A stretch of DNA of 64,000 nucleotides, from assembly GCA_958510875.1 (NCBI GenBank), contig OY294067.1, positions 193,571,322 through 193,635,321 on the forward strand, written 5' to 3'. The stretch comes from Endomychus coccineus (Eukaryota > Arthropoda > Insecta > Coleoptera > Endomychidae). The position numbers and the translations under genes are program-made. Shown one piece after another: positions 23,115 through 35,011 of the stretch (its first letter is position 1; each line of letters opens with the position of its first letter). Below the pieces are notes generated by a model. The model was given only the letters and a program-made list of their open reading frames with translations, was not told the origin of the DNA and did no database searches.

Positions 23115-23834
23115 ATGACGAATAACGACAGCGGTGAGAATACCCAACAAGGTAAAATACTACTACAAGAAACATTTTATGTTTTAACAAAAAAAAATTG
23201 TGTTTTTCGAGTCACTCTATTGAATAGTGGTATTTCGTTAGTAAAAGAGTCTGATACTGTAGTGAAAAAACAGTTCATCCCAGTTTCTGATGTAATAGGA
23301 TGTAGGAGCCTAAGAAGTAAGAAACAGTCTAGTGGCTGCTCATGTCAAACATTGATACGTTCCAATAATCTAAAAGTAGTAGATGGAAACTCCATTGAGG
23401 TTGATGACAGTGATGTGAGTGCTTATCTTTATATATATGCCTATTTGTTATTGAATACTAAAGGAGCTCCAATCAAGAGAGAAAGAACAGTAATAACTCT
23501 AAGGTTTAGATCATTTGACAAATTTGAAGACAATAACAAAGAAGCTCAGAAATGGAGAACTATAATTAAATATCTAATAGCAGGGGAGAAAATAAGTAAT
23601 CATTATGTAACAAAGTTTTCGCCAAATCACTTATACAAAGAAAATAGAAAGTTATTAATATTATGCAATCCAAAGAGTGGAGCAGGAAGAGGCAAGAATA
23701 TATTCCAAGAGAAGGTAGCACCTGTTTTACAAGAAGCAGAAATTCCTTATGACTTACATGTTACGAAACATGCTAATTTTGCAAGGCAATTAGTCAGAAC
23801 TTGCAGTTTATTTCAATATACAGCAATTATCGTG
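23115..23834 (+). CDS. Sphingosine kinase, first coding exon
   Basis: It encodes 240 residues from ATG 23115 to a donor ATC GTG|GTATGT (phase 0). Residues about 15-157 form the PH-like N-terminal region of sphingosine/ceramide kinases, including RERTVITLRFRSFDKFED. Residues 179-240 start the diacylglycerol-kinase catalytic fold with the nucleotide-binding loop NPKSGAGRG (185-193) and YDLHVTKHANFARQLV, characteristic of sphingosine kinase. The exon ends just before the expected GGDG motif. The enzyme phosphorylates sphingosine to sphingosine-1-phosphate at membranes. The remaining catalytic exons were not found in 23.8-64.0 kb, so the downstream intron is probably very long. The stop 51 bp beyond the donor would otherwise truncate the protein. 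Confidence 0.88.
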
Positions 23835-24243
23835 GTATGTATGACAACATATTTCTACATTTTATTTTTGAACTTGATATATGTGCTTTAGTTGTAAGTA
23901 TGTATACATGTGTATGTTACTTTCCATTCATTGTTGAGACAGTTGAAGTAATCTTTGTGAATGAAACATGAAATAATTTCTGTTAATTTCTGTGTTGAAA
24001 GATGTACTAGGTACTGCCTATAATTTCCAATTAAATTTTAACTTAAATCACTTTTATCAAAGATGTGTGATACTTAAAGAGTCAAAATTGAGAAAGTGTA
24101 AATTGCAAATTGCCACCAGTAATAAAGCTGCCATTATAATTATACTGCTTCTAATGCAGCACTTTACTGAAAATAAATATAAAGTTCTCCAGGTAGACAT
24201 CCCTTCCAATTAGTTTACAAATGTTTACATATAAATATGTGTT

Positions 24244-24385
24244 CCTAGAGTTGATCTGAAGGTTTAATGAAGTACTTGTAATAATGGATTGTTTTCAATT
24301 TGAGATAAATCAAAATTCGCTTATCTCTGATTGAAAATGATCCATTATTACAAGTGCTTCAATAAACCTTCAGGTTCACTCTAGG
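24244..24385. mobile_element. Hairpin MITE in kinase intron 1
   Basis: A palindrome of about 142 bp: the left arm CCTAGAG...CTGAAGGTTTAATGAAG...ACTTGTAATAATGGAT is mirrored on the right. The loop is about 20 bp. No ORF. Confidence 0.75.
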
Positions 24386-24561
24386 GAGGCATAACTATTT
24401 ATAAGTGAAGATTAGAAGCAATCTGATAAGTGTGAAGGAAGTTATACATTTGCCTCTCAGTTATTTGTTAGAATTTGAGTGTAACAAAGTGATTTTTTTA
24501 ACATTAAATTATGTAGTATTTCATTAGCAATCATGAAATATAATAAGAATTTAAGAGTACT

Positions 24562-24861
24562 TGCAATATAACCTCATATTGTAAGTACCAATTTGAAATA
24601 ATTGTGAATAAAATTCAACAAGCTGAATCGGTTAACATGGGTACAAAAGAATTCACATTTCTTATAGACACCTGTTGGTAGTGTCCTTTTCTCAGTACTG
24701 TTTTCTTTACATGCAATATAACCATATATTGTGAGTACCAATTTGATATAATTGTAAATCAAATTCAACAAGCTGAATCAGTTAACATGAGTATGAAAGG
24801 AATCACATTTCTTATAGGCATCTGTTGCTAGTGTCTTTTTCTCAGTACAGTTTTATTTACA
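24562..24861 (+). repeat. Two-copy tandem duplication (about 150 bp)
   Basis: Two consecutive units share GCAATATAACC, TTCAACAAGCTGAATC and the CACATTTCTTATAG...TTTTCTCAGTAC blocks with scattered substitutions. Confidence 0.8.
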
Positions 24862-25117
24862 TGAAAAAATGCAAAACTTGTATATCGAAGGGCAAAAAAA
24901 GAATTGCATACCATTCACCATTGGGAAATAGGATGATGAAACATTATAGTCACAAGCTTGTAGAAATAAATAAAGACATAGAAATAGAAGATCTAATAAG
25001 GCTAATATAAAGCTGAAACTAGAAATCTATCAAGTCAGGGAAAAACTGTATGAAAGTGCAAATAAGGAAAATACAAAACTTATACAAATCTTAAAAATAG
25101 AATTACAAGAGGTAAAT

Positions 25118-25151
25118 CATAGCCTACTAGTACTACTACTAGTAGGCTATG
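25118..25151. other. Perfect 15-bp stem-loop
   Basis: CATAGCCTACTAGTA, loop CTAC, then the exact complement TACTAGTAGGCTATG. The purpose is unknown; it sits within the coiled-coil relic just left of the hAT insertion. Confidence 0.7.
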
Positions 25152-25177
25152 GGTGAATAAACTAAATAAGCTAGACG

Positions 25178-26515
25178 CAGCGGTCGGGGAACCGGGGTAA
25201 ATTACCCCAAATGGGGTAAAAATGAAATTTTGGGGGTAAAAATGAAACTTTTGTGAATAAAAAGTATATATTTATAATTTGCTATTTTATAAAACTGTTA
25301 GTTAGCGACATATGCAGGCCACGCCATCTCACTCCCCACCACTAGAGTGTTCTCGAGTTATATCTTTGCGCAGTAAAGCACAGCCCGGCTACCTGCTCAG
25401 TCTGTGCCATGCCGTCAAGATACAAATACATTGACGAGTCAGAGAGCCAGTTTTTACTAGTTAGTTGCTGACAAGACCACCAAATATATTAAACAAAGAA
25501 TTGCAAGGAAAGAATATTAATATCATTTCAGCGAGAGAAATAGTGTCAGCGTTTGGATTAAAGCTGCAATATTGGAGACAGAAAGTAGAACAGAACAAGA
25601 TAGCTTCTTTTTCAAGGTTAGCTTTGTTTTTGGAAGATTGCGAAAATATTACTTTTGCTGACATCAAGGATACAATTGTAAGACATCTTACCAAACTCAG
25701 AAAGCGGTTTTCAGATTACTTTCCAGATCTTAATACACGTACTGTCAGTTGGATTGTAGATCCTTTTAAATGTGAAATTGCTATGATGCCAGAAGAACCT
25801 TCAGGTTTGACAGAAGCAATTCTTGAACTTCGATCTAATACTGAAGCACGTATTCAATTTGAGAGTAAACCAAATCTGTCATCTTTTTGGATGTCAAAAG
25901 TTGCAAAGGCTTTCAAAACTGCACATGAAGAGGCGGTTAAAAAATTGCTGCCATTTGGAACAACATATTTGGGCGAACAAGGCTTTTCCACTCTAATGAA
26001 CATAAAAACGAAGAACAGAAATCGATTAAACACCGAAGACTATTCAAATCGCTCTTACATCAAAAAGTCCCAATTTTGAAGCAATTGTATCAAACATGAA
26101 ACAACATCATTTCTCCAAAACGTGAAGAAAGAATGTTTTCAATTATTCTTTTTTTTCAAATTTTTTCAATTCTAATTTTTGTTTGTACCACCATTATTAT
26201 TATTATAATTTGTTACAGTACCCCAAATTGTCAACCCTCAATTTTACCCCAATGGCTTTCAATTTGTTATAAATATTACTTATATTACTATTATTACCGT
26301 TATGTATTACTAGGAATTACATTGATAAATTGAATAAATGATGTTTAAATTAAATTTTTAGTTATTGCTTTCTTTTCAAAATTATCATGGGGGGCTATAA
26401 TATGAAAGATGCTAAAAAGAGGCGATTTCGTTTTTTTTTGCTCTCCGCCATGGGGTAATATCAACTTACACAAAAATATTTTGGGGTAATGATTAAAAAA
26501 GTTCCCCGACCGCTG
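25178..26515 (+). mobile_element. Internally deleted hAT element
   Basis: 15-bp perfect TIRs CAGCGGTCGGGGAAC (25178-25192) and GTTCCCCGACCGCTG (26501-26515) fit the hAT CAG-G consensus. Near-identical 8-bp flanks AGCTAGAC (25169-25176) and AGCTAGAG (26516-26523) form the target duplication; one extra G sits at 25177. The 1338-bp element keeps only the C-terminal part of its transposase. Confidence 0.85.
25465..26080 (+). pseudogene. hAT transposase C-terminal fragment (ZBED5-like)
   Basis: The open frame (204 residues) contains KLRKRFSDYFPDLNTRTVSW, then LTEAILELRSNTEARIQFES and the hAT dimerisation block LLPFGTTYLGEQGFSTLMNI with KNRNRLNTED. This order matches ZBED5/SCAND3-like hAT transposases. 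The BED finger and the N-terminal half with the first catalytic Asp are deleted. A frameshift near 26045 diverts the last residues; homology continues in another frame (ALTSKSPNFEAIV). Confidence 0.85.
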
Positions 26516-26902
26516 AGCTAGAGGAAGATTTAGAGTAATGAAAGATGAAGTTCTCTTTGTCAAAAATCGAGAACAGGAAAGTCAAAATGGAAAAGAAATT
26601 GAAAAATTATATAACTGAAATTGATATATTATAAAAAACTCCCTGACTATGAAAGAACTATATTCAAAAGTCTCAAGAGAGTTTAATGCCAAATTGAATA
26701 GTATAAAGGAGTAAATGAAGATAATGCGAATGCGGGAAACAAAAATTCAAGGGGAATCATTCAGCTTAAGAGCGCCTACGTGAGAAAATCGTCAACAAAT
26801 TATTATATATATATATAGGTATATGAATCTAGATAACGGTAATTATAGTAAATTCTCGGGAAAAAGGTCATATTAACACTATATTTTTTCGTCTTTACAT
26901 AT

Positions 26903-26929
26903 GTTTCGGTCTCACGACCATCATCATAG
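26903..26929 (-). other. Hammerhead-like motif of a Penelope-type repeat
   Basis: On the minus strand TATGATGATGGTCGTGAGAC followed by CGAAA resembles the CUGANGA-stem II-GAAA core, with a 4-bp stem II (GGTC/GACC). The first C of the core is A here. The same layout appears at 54520-54546 near Penelope coding sequence. Catalytic competence is doubtful. Confidence 0.35.
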
Positions 26930-29140
26930 AACGTTTGAAAACTAATTGACATCGACTAAAGTGCTGCACTGAGCGTCTTTATATCATTAATTGCAACTGA
27001 AATTGTCTACGACGCAACAACGAACGAAATATGATAAATTGGAATTGTAACATATTGATGTGTTGAATATGTGTATTAGAAAATCACTTCAAAGTAATGT
27101 TTCTATAGTTAAAAGCGTAATTACTCGAGAAAGAAGCTGAACTCCCTTTGCGTCACGTAGGTATGAAGTTGAACAGTTTGATATATTTATGACTAGGATA
27201 GCAAAGGTCTTAGCTGTACCAAATTCATTATTTATAATATGGACTTTCTTCCTGCACACTGTTTTAACATTATAAAGAAATGCTTATAAATTTGCAAGTT
27301 TTAGTTAATTAAATTTGTTTAAATTTGACCTAATGGCAATATCGGTTCTGTGATTAACATACTTAGAATCACGTTTTACGCGAGTCAACTTTTCAACAAA
27401 CCTTTTGTGTTTCTAATGACCCCAACTAGCTCAGGATAATAATTAACTTCAGGGCTCCTTCGATTCTTGATTGAATAGAACTGCGCAAACTGCTTTGCAA
27501 AAAGATACGAAAGAGTCCTCAATCAAGAATTTCCAGCATTACGAGGTGGATAAATGTTTATGATTATATTAGAGAAAATAAAGACTTTCAACTTAACAAT
27601 TTGATTTATTCCAGGGAATTATAATTGAGAACAATTATCTTGATTTACAAACAAAAAACTCAATTCACCAAATTAACAAAGAATCATACTTGGTAGAAAA
27701 TCTATAGTGAAACAAATTTCAGTTCTAAGAGCTTGATTAAATTAAATTGAATTTACATTAAGTTTGATAAGTAAAAATGAATTTTGAATTAAAAGATTGA
27801 GTTAAAGAAGTTAATTTTAAATTGACAACAATAATTTTGGAAAGATATCACAAACAGTTGGTCATGAATATTTGGTTAATCCTAAAAAAAATTTTTACCG
27901 TCCTTGAACTTGGATGAGCTTTGAAAATTTACCTCTACCAGTGATTCGTTCTGCGACACGGCACGGAAAAAAGAAAGGAGGCGTCTCGATCGTTTGAACC
28001 CTGAAATAAGACAATGCGAGCAGTATCTTGGCCTCAAGTTCGAGGGACAAATAACTAAATCAGCAGGAACAATCAAAATAATCCACAATTGATTATGTTA
28101 TCTACCCAAAATGTATATTCAAAATTATAAACAGGAATCAAAGTCTTGAAGAGAATGAATGAATTACAGGAATTAGGTTAAGCAAAGAATAACAATTTAT
28201 TTAATTACAATATTGAAATCTGAAAGAATAATTAGCTATTAGCTATTAGGTTATAGTTATGTCGGAATAAGAGTTATGAAACTCGGAATAGTGATATCGT
28301 CGTTTCTAAATTTCTAAGTAATATCAGAAAGTTCACTCCCATGAAGCATTGGCATTGGCTTTATATTATGTTCACCCAGATCAAATAATTATTCCTTAAT
28401 ATCACCAATACTTCAGCATACGCTACTGTATCAAATTGATTATGACGAATGACAATCCAAGGTGCTAAGGAATACCACGCAACCACTTGAGTTATTTGCC
28501 AGTTAAACATGCCGAATGAAACGATATGAACAATTCTGATAGTTAACCTGACAAATTCATTACTCTATTTAGTGACGATAAAAAGAAATTTTGCATTTAA
28601 TTACATTCAACCGAATACAAGTAAAAATGATATTGGTGTGTGGCAAGAATAAGTTCGATAAACGAAAATCTGAAAGTTTAAATAGCGAATATCACATTGA
28701 TGTTATGTAACTAGAATGATCAAGATATCATAATAACATCTATCCACAACTATATAAACTTTCAAGTTAGCGAATTATTATGAAATAACAAAATTGATTC
28801 TTATCGATCTTACCTTGTCCACTGTTACAATCAAGATCGGTTTTTACATTCCCATTCAACCTCTCTCCGTATGTCGCCAAACGTGTGACCTCTTGCGTCA
28901 ATCTTCTCTTTCTCCAGAGACCAGATACCAGATTGACATACTTAGCTTGGGCTATCAAACTACAAGTCAAGGCTGTATTTTTGTAAGGCAGGGACACACA
29001 ACAGTTATCGGAATAACAAATGACCATCAAATAAATATCTTGACATCTAAACGTTAGACATCCATTTTCTCCCGAAAAAAAATTCATGAAGTTAATCCTA
29101 AAAATTTTTTTCCTAAAAACAAAGGGACAAGAATGCAGTA
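26930..29140. other. Non-coding stretch, nothing recognised
   Basis: AT-rich with short ORFs that lack family similarity; presumed kinase intron 1. Confidence 0.4.
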
Positions 29141-29365
29141 GTCCTCACAAAGACATTGGCTGACAAAATTCAGCGTTACAATAACCCAGGTAGATTTATA
29201 GTCTTTATATAGACACTGGTTTACTACTTCCAGGGTTACGATAAACTCAATAGTTGTTGGTCTTCACATAGACACTGGTTGACCACTTCCAGAGTCACGA
29301 TAAACCCAATAGGCTTATTGGTTTTCACATAGTCACTGAGTAACCATTTCCAGAGTCATGATAAA
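29141..29365 (+). repeat. Minisatellite, about 60-bp unit, four copies
   Basis: Units share TCACATAGACACTGGTT, a CCACTTCCAGAGTCACG-like core and ATAAACCCAATAG. The first unit is the most diverged. Confidence 0.75.
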
Positions 29366-30007
29366 CAGACCGAAACATAACGACAATATAGAAAAGAAAA
29401 AATGTTCTATGTTCTCAATAACACCGATCAAACCTGGAATTGTTGGATGTCGGAAGGTTACGGGAATACAAAACAAAAAAGACTGCAGGATAGCTATGGC
29501 TAGTGACGCACCAGTTGAAGCAAGTTCACTACGGATTCATCCCCCTTAAGATCCATCGGCAATCAAACAATAAAAAGAAATAGTTTCAGTCTGAAAAAGA
29601 GAAAAATATGGGATTGGGTCACACGGTCTAAAATACATTAATGAAAGAAGAGTAGGCGTAAAATTATATATAAATTAATAATGACCGACTCAGAAGGTTA
29701 GGCCACCAAAACGTCACCCTACCCAAAGGCCTTTCTAAGGGGCCCATTCTTCCGGAAACTACCGGTTGCCACCTGCCTGAATCACCCCCGTATGTTTTCT
29801 CCGCTCCAACACCCTCCCTGATTCACAAAACGTCATTTTAATGCAAAAAAAACTATGTATCCATTCCAACCAAACCCATGGGGGTCACCATGATTGGTAG
29901 TTCAAAAAGCACATATAAAAATACAACTATTTTAAATAAACATCAATATCAAGATGAATCGACAACTTGGTAATTATATCTTTAACCCCCAAATGACAAC
30001 AGAGATA

Positions 30008-30075
30008 TACCGAGATATCAAAAAGTATCTTGGTCAAGGGTGGTTGTGGAATCTAAAACGTATGTCTTAGTTTAC
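30008..30075 (+). repeat. Left arm of a distant inverted repeat
   Basis: CATCAAAAAGTATCTTGGTC and GGGTGGTTGTGGAA...ACG recur in inverse orientation at 30722-30800. About 650 bp separate the arms. No transposase lies between; the interval holds GC-richer sequence such as GTCGGGATAGCCACGAACC. Confidence 0.65.
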
Positions 30076-30721
30076 GTTTGAAATAATTATGTCACTGCCA
30101 CACTGACATCATCAATAACCTACAAATTTCATACCTACTTATTTCAGTTGTGAAACAATAATAAATACAAATTAATATAGTAATAAAAATTGTCGAAATG
30201 TTAACTTTGAACCTTTTAAAAGGTCGGGATAGCCACGAACCGGGTCGAAAACGGTTTTAAAATAGTTAATTTTCGATAAATGGAATGACGTTCACGTGAA
30301 AAGCCCGTAGCTCGCGAGTTGGAAAAGTGCAAAAGTTAGGAACATAGAACTTCTTTACGAAGGCTTTTTGCGTACCGTTTTCGATCCATGTAGTTAGATT
30401 TAGTCGCGATACGCACCCGACGGCCCTTCTTTTTTCCAAAAATTCCGTTTAAATAGGAAAATTTAATTAAAATAGAAGCAGGTACTCTCAGGTCTCAACT
30501 GACGCGTAGCGAGCTTCTCGAGGGAAACGTCAAAATGATTTCGTTCGTAGCTAATTACAAAGGACGTCTGGCGTTCATGAAATTATGTTTTTAGATAATT
30601 CGAACCTTCTAATTTCGATAGGCCAAGTGAAAATCCCGGAGTCTGAAGCGCTAGATTTCTGAGTGTTATAACATTCGTATAAAATTGCGAAATTTCGCAC
30701 TTTTAGAAACTTCAAATTAAT

Positions 30722-30800
30722 TAATTTGACACAAGTAAAGACACACGTTTTAGTTTCCACAACCACCCTTGACCAAGATACTTTTTGATGTCCCGGTACA
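30722..30800 (-). repeat. Right arm of the distant inverted repeat
   Basis: Reverse complement of 30008-30075 with few mismatches. It may be the terminal repeat of a non-autonomous element or an LTR fragment pair belonging to the minus-strand gypsy relic to its right. Confidence 0.6.
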
Positions 30801-31909
30801 ATTCCACTGTAGTCCCTAAGAACGTCAGATCCATAAATTGGGAAGTAAATAGCATTACCATTACCAATGACCATAAAACTAGGGCTAAATCCTAGTAAAT
30901 TTTTAATTAGATGACCAAAATCTATTAATATCTCTTTAAAGATGTAGGTCCAATTTAAAGTGACCTACATTCCGAACCTGTATTGTCTCCAGAAAATATC
31001 AGAGTATAATAAGTTGAAGAAGAACAAAAAATTATGTTCCTTGAAATGGTAGTGGAATACTATCTCCAGTATTACAATTATTAGCTTACTACAATGTTAT
31101 GTACGTACTGATGATACGAAATAAATATACTAATTCCAAAGGTAAGGTTACCGATATATTTTAAATTGGCTTATCAACTTCAGTCATTATCAACAAATCA
31201 TTACTTAGATACTTCAATAGGTTATTTCTGAGTCTTAACAAAAACCTGTGAAGCGGTTACAGATTATATTTATTTCATTCAGACAATAAGTCTTACGATA
31301 AATTAGCCCAATTCTTAGTGTTGGAGTCACCAAGAAAAGTAGACTTCAAAACTATAAGATAAGATAATAGAGTTAATTCTTGAAACAATTATTGAAAGAT
31401 GAACTCTTTTTTAGGAAGTCTCAGACTTCCAAAAACGACCTTATTTTAGGGTTACCAAACCCCAAAAATAGTAACAATACGATAACAATAATATATGTAA
31501 GATAATGGTAACTGTAAGGTAAAATTATGAACTTAATGAGTTAAAGATGAAGAATGCAAATCGAGAACGATAAGTATCATTGTTAGACAATGATACTTAA
31601 CAATATCCGGTCAGAAGAAGAATATATGGAGATTGGAGCAACAGGGACTTCTGAAGATCCCCAACTTCTTAACAATATCCATCAACTGTGGCACTGGCGA
31701 AACCACGTGCGTTCCAAAAATAACACTCATCAACGCAACCCCAATATCTACTACAAGGTTAGTAACCTGCAGGGCCCTATCCCACGTCACTGAAACCACT
31801 ATCCTCCTGCTTAGAATCATCATTGCATAGATCAACTTTTATATTTTTCACATGCCAGTTTCCAAGACTTTAATTGTCTTCATTCTGCAATTCATAAACT
31901 AGATTAGAG

Positions 31910-33200
31910 ATTATTTTGGTTACAGTACATTGAATATATTCAGGTGCCAATGCAGCATTTGACTGGACGTAATTCGGTTTCCAGTCTATCACCCACTTTA
32001 AATGATTCTGATCGTTTCCTCAAATCATAATGTTTTTTATAACCCTTATATGCAGCCACAATTTTCTGTCTCTGTTTCTGTCATTAAACAATGATTCAAT
32101 GTCGGATTCTCTATGAATTTTATTAGAAACACGTATAATGTCGTTCTCCTATTTTACCTTAAAAATCCCCAGATAGGGATTAGACGTGCTAACAAAAAAT
32201 GCAGTCGTGAATAAATGAAAAAATATCGGTAATTAAAACTCGATTTACTCTTTCACATTGTTGACTTGAGGATGATAACGAGCGTTCAACCTATGTTTCT
32301 GAACTTTATAATCCGAAAAAAAACGTTAAAAATTGTCTAGACGTAAATTGGCTTGCATTATCTGATAGTAAAACTCTAAAAAACTAAGAAAAACTTGTTT
32401 CTACAAAAATTTATAGCAGAAACTGAAGAAGCTTTTGCGCAAGGAGTTATAAAAATATATTTAGTGAACCAGTCAACTGCAACCAAAATATACTGATTAC
32501 CACGTTTTGAACGGGTTAAAAGACCTAGATAATCGATACTTAACAATTGCATAGGAAAGTCTATATTTTTCATTCGTCCTATTAAGCCGTGCCTTCGTAC
32601 ATTGGGACTCTTGTGGGCAGCACATATTTTACAATTTAAAAAAAATATAATTGTCTTGCCGCATCTGAGGCCAATAATACTGTTCCGAAATCCGGTGAAG
32701 CGTTTTTGATACTCCTAAATGAGCTGCTGTGGGGATATAGTGATTTTGTTTAAATATCTCTGCTCTGTTAGCAGTCGGGATAACTAATTTCTATTCTGTT
32801 AAATTAGAAGATACACTAATAGGAATTTGAACGTGCTTGTAGAAAGCATTCCCCTCTACTTTAAAGTTCGGATAATGATCAGCCTTATTTGTTACTTTAT
32901 TCAAGATGCCGTTATACCATTTGTATGGAATGATATCCTGATCACTAATCGTACTAATATTAGGAACATCTCTAGGTAGGTGATCATTTACGATCTTGGT
33001 CGGTGACGTATATCTAAATCAAATTGTGATAATTTCAAAGACCATCTACTCAAAACGACCAATATGATCTTTCAGATTATGTAGACAGGTTAGACTGGCA
33101 TGATCAGTCTTGTACCTTCAATAAAACAGCGAAATTTAGATAAGGCAAAAAGAACAGCTAATAATTCTCGTTCAGAAACGGTGTATTTTCGTTCAGCCAT
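31910..33200 (-). pseudogene. Minus-strand gypsy relic: RNase H to integrase
   Basis: Reading the minus strand from 33200, RNase H sequence (ERKYTVSERELLAVLFALSK) is followed by integrase zinc-region remnants (VSKTLHRISEQYYWPQMRQD, about 32600-32750). The core start with the first catalytic Asp is open at 32376-32573 (LLSIDYLGLLTRSKRGNQYI, WFTKYI), and C-terminal remnants such as VAAYKGYKKHYDLRKRSESF lie near 31950-32060. Many stops and frameshifts. This is a third gypsy lineage, unlike copies 1 and 2. Confidence 0.78.
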
Positions 33201-33339
33201 ACTAAGAGATCGACTAGCATACGCTCTCTCTCACGGGTGGATCTACGAGTTGCCACGAGCGAATCTATGAACTGTCAGCTGTCTGTGAACGTCATCTATG
33301 AATGAACCGAAAAACGAGGTGAAACCTGTCAACTTCGAA

Positions 33340-33690
33340 TATGAACTCTAATATTCAAATGAAGAAAATATTAAAGGGTGAAAAATATCATGGCATTCCA
33401 TATAACTCTGAATATCAGGAATACAATCAAATGGAGAAAATTCTGAAGGAAAATATCGGTCCAGATAGCATCATATGTTAGTGGAATAGAAAAAGCTAAA
33501 TTCCTTATGAAGATTCTCAAAAAATGGGGGGAGTTGGAGTGGAGAATTTAGAAGACATGTGTCCGAAATTTGTGGGAGGAAATTGTAGACATGTCTGTCT
33601 TAATCACCCTCGTAGTAAGCATTATATGTGTTGTAATGTGAATAGCTGGAAATTGTATGACTTTCTTACGAGGCAAGATATGCTATGCAT
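33340..33690 (+). pseudogene. Relic of the DIQ-type Polinton-associated protein
   Basis: The translation contains MKKILKGEKYHGIPYNSEYQ, then KILKENIGPDSII, then after a frameshift GIEKAKFLMKILKKW, and finally CPKFVGGNCRHVCLNHPRS. The same blocks in the same order occur in the minus-strand gene at 48991-49425 (EKYHGIQWNSGYQE, ILKENIDPDATVY, GKIKAKSL, CPNSERGNCEFICLHHPNS). It is therefore a diverged second copy, separated from the Polinton genes by tandem repeats. At least two stops and a frameshift. Confidence 0.7.
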
Positions 33691-33863
33691 CACAAAATAA
33701 TATCAGTATCGAAATGTCTTTTGAAGATTATACATGTAAACTGAACGAATTCTGTGTAAAAGTAAGAGCACTGAGAAGAGGCATAACATTTTACGAAGAC
33801 GTATATAGCTATAAGACAACTGATCAATTTGAGTGTTGGCGGAGAGAAGGATGGCTGTCTTGA

Positions 33864-34261
33864 ATACGAGTTTCATAATCCTAACCTCAATTTTAAACGG
33901 AATCTTGTATAGAAACGATCCACATCGGGGGGAACGTATTCATATATATCCCAACACGTAACTCAAAAATGAATGTAACCGAACAGAATGGCAACTGATG
34001 AATAATCAAATGATTAATGAGAACTAACTAGAGGTATTCACATATGCCATTCCCAGGACGATGTCTACGTTCAACTATAAACTTAACTTTTTATTCCATG
34101 ATGGCACAGAGAGAGACGCTATGACTTGGCAAGCTGAAGCACCGATAGTAGATACAGTCCGCTACCTTAGACCAGGAAGTGTGACGTCACTTCTGGTCTG
34201 AGCTCCGATGTTTGTAATTATCAAGTCTCCACTTCCGTCTGTGCTGGCGATGGGCATCCAT
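33864..34261. other. Spacer
   Basis: No gene recognised between the DIQ relic and the tandem repeats. Confidence 0.4.
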
Positions 34262-34498
34262 TGTTATCGGGTAGATAGCGTTATCGGGTAAATAGCGTTA
34301 TCAGTGATTGTGAGTCACCCGGTCTGGCGATCGACATCCAGTGTGTGTGATTAGTGTTATCGGGTAGATAGCGTTATCGGGTAGATAGCGTTATCAGTGA
34401 TTGTGAGTCACCCGGTCCGGCGATCGGAATCCAGTGTGTGTAATTAGTGTTATCGGGTAGATAGCGTTATCGGGTAGATAGCGTTATCAGTGATTGCG
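34262..34498 (+). repeat. Tandem repeat, 93-bp period
   Basis: About 2.6 copies with a constant 93-bp period. Each copy contains two subrepeats TTATCGGGTAGATAGCG and a GTGAGTCACCCGGT block. Confidence 0.88.
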
Positions 34499-34512
34499 AG
34501 TTTGGTTGTTTG

Positions 34513-34762
34513 AATTTTATCTACGTATAATTAGAAATGCTTAGTTTGAAATATTAATCTTATCAATGAGGTTTCCTGGCAACAACAAGTCGTAACTTGT
34601 AGATTGTGTGGTAGATAATAGAGCGATTGTATTCAATTTTAAAAGGAAACAGATAACACTTTGTTTTGCAACCAACTGATTGTATGCGGTTGATATTTTA
34701 TCTACGAGAAATGCTTAGTTTGAAATATTAATCTTATCAATGAGGTTTCCTGTCAACAACAA
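34513..34762 (+). repeat. Spaced direct duplication
   Basis: TTTTATCTACG, AGAAATGCTTAGTTTGAAAT and ATCAATGAGGTTTCCTG occur at about 34516-34588 and again at about 34695-34762. Confidence 0.8.
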
Positions 34763-35011
34763 AATGAAAACGGAAACTGTTTCCTGTGCTGATATTGATA
34801 ACTTAGCAAATTTGCCTGGGAATGTGTCACGTAGGCGCGCAGCGTTGATAAGAAGGTGGAAATGGTATTGTCTCGAATATAATTTAATCATTACACATTT
34901 GATTCTCTAACGAGCAACTCGTGTTTTTTGTGTGGTGCAATTTGAGGTAAGTCTATATTATTATTATTATTTGATTGAGAAAACTCTAATTTCAAGTTGA
35001 TATATTTCAAA

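Larger units (their letters stand above)
24860..26760 (+). pseudogene. Coiled-coil ORF relic, split by a hAT element
   Basis: Left of the hAT insertion, 24860-25110 translates to a Lys/Glu-rich helical sequence (HKLVEINKDIEIEDLIR, then with a stop LKLEIYQVREKLYESANKEN). Right of it, 26516-26760 continues with similarly charged coiled-coil sequence (MKDEVLFVKNREQESQNG, KELYSKVSREFNAKLNSIKE). The target duplication of the hAT element lies within a Leu/Asp/Glu-coding stretch, so both sides were one region before insertion. Function unknown; an ORF1-type protein of a retroelement is one possibility. Several stops are present. Confidence 0.4.

Noticed and set aside
29141..29365. CRISPR-like array
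   Set aside because: Units are contiguous and diverged without unique spacers, and the sequence is eukaryotic.
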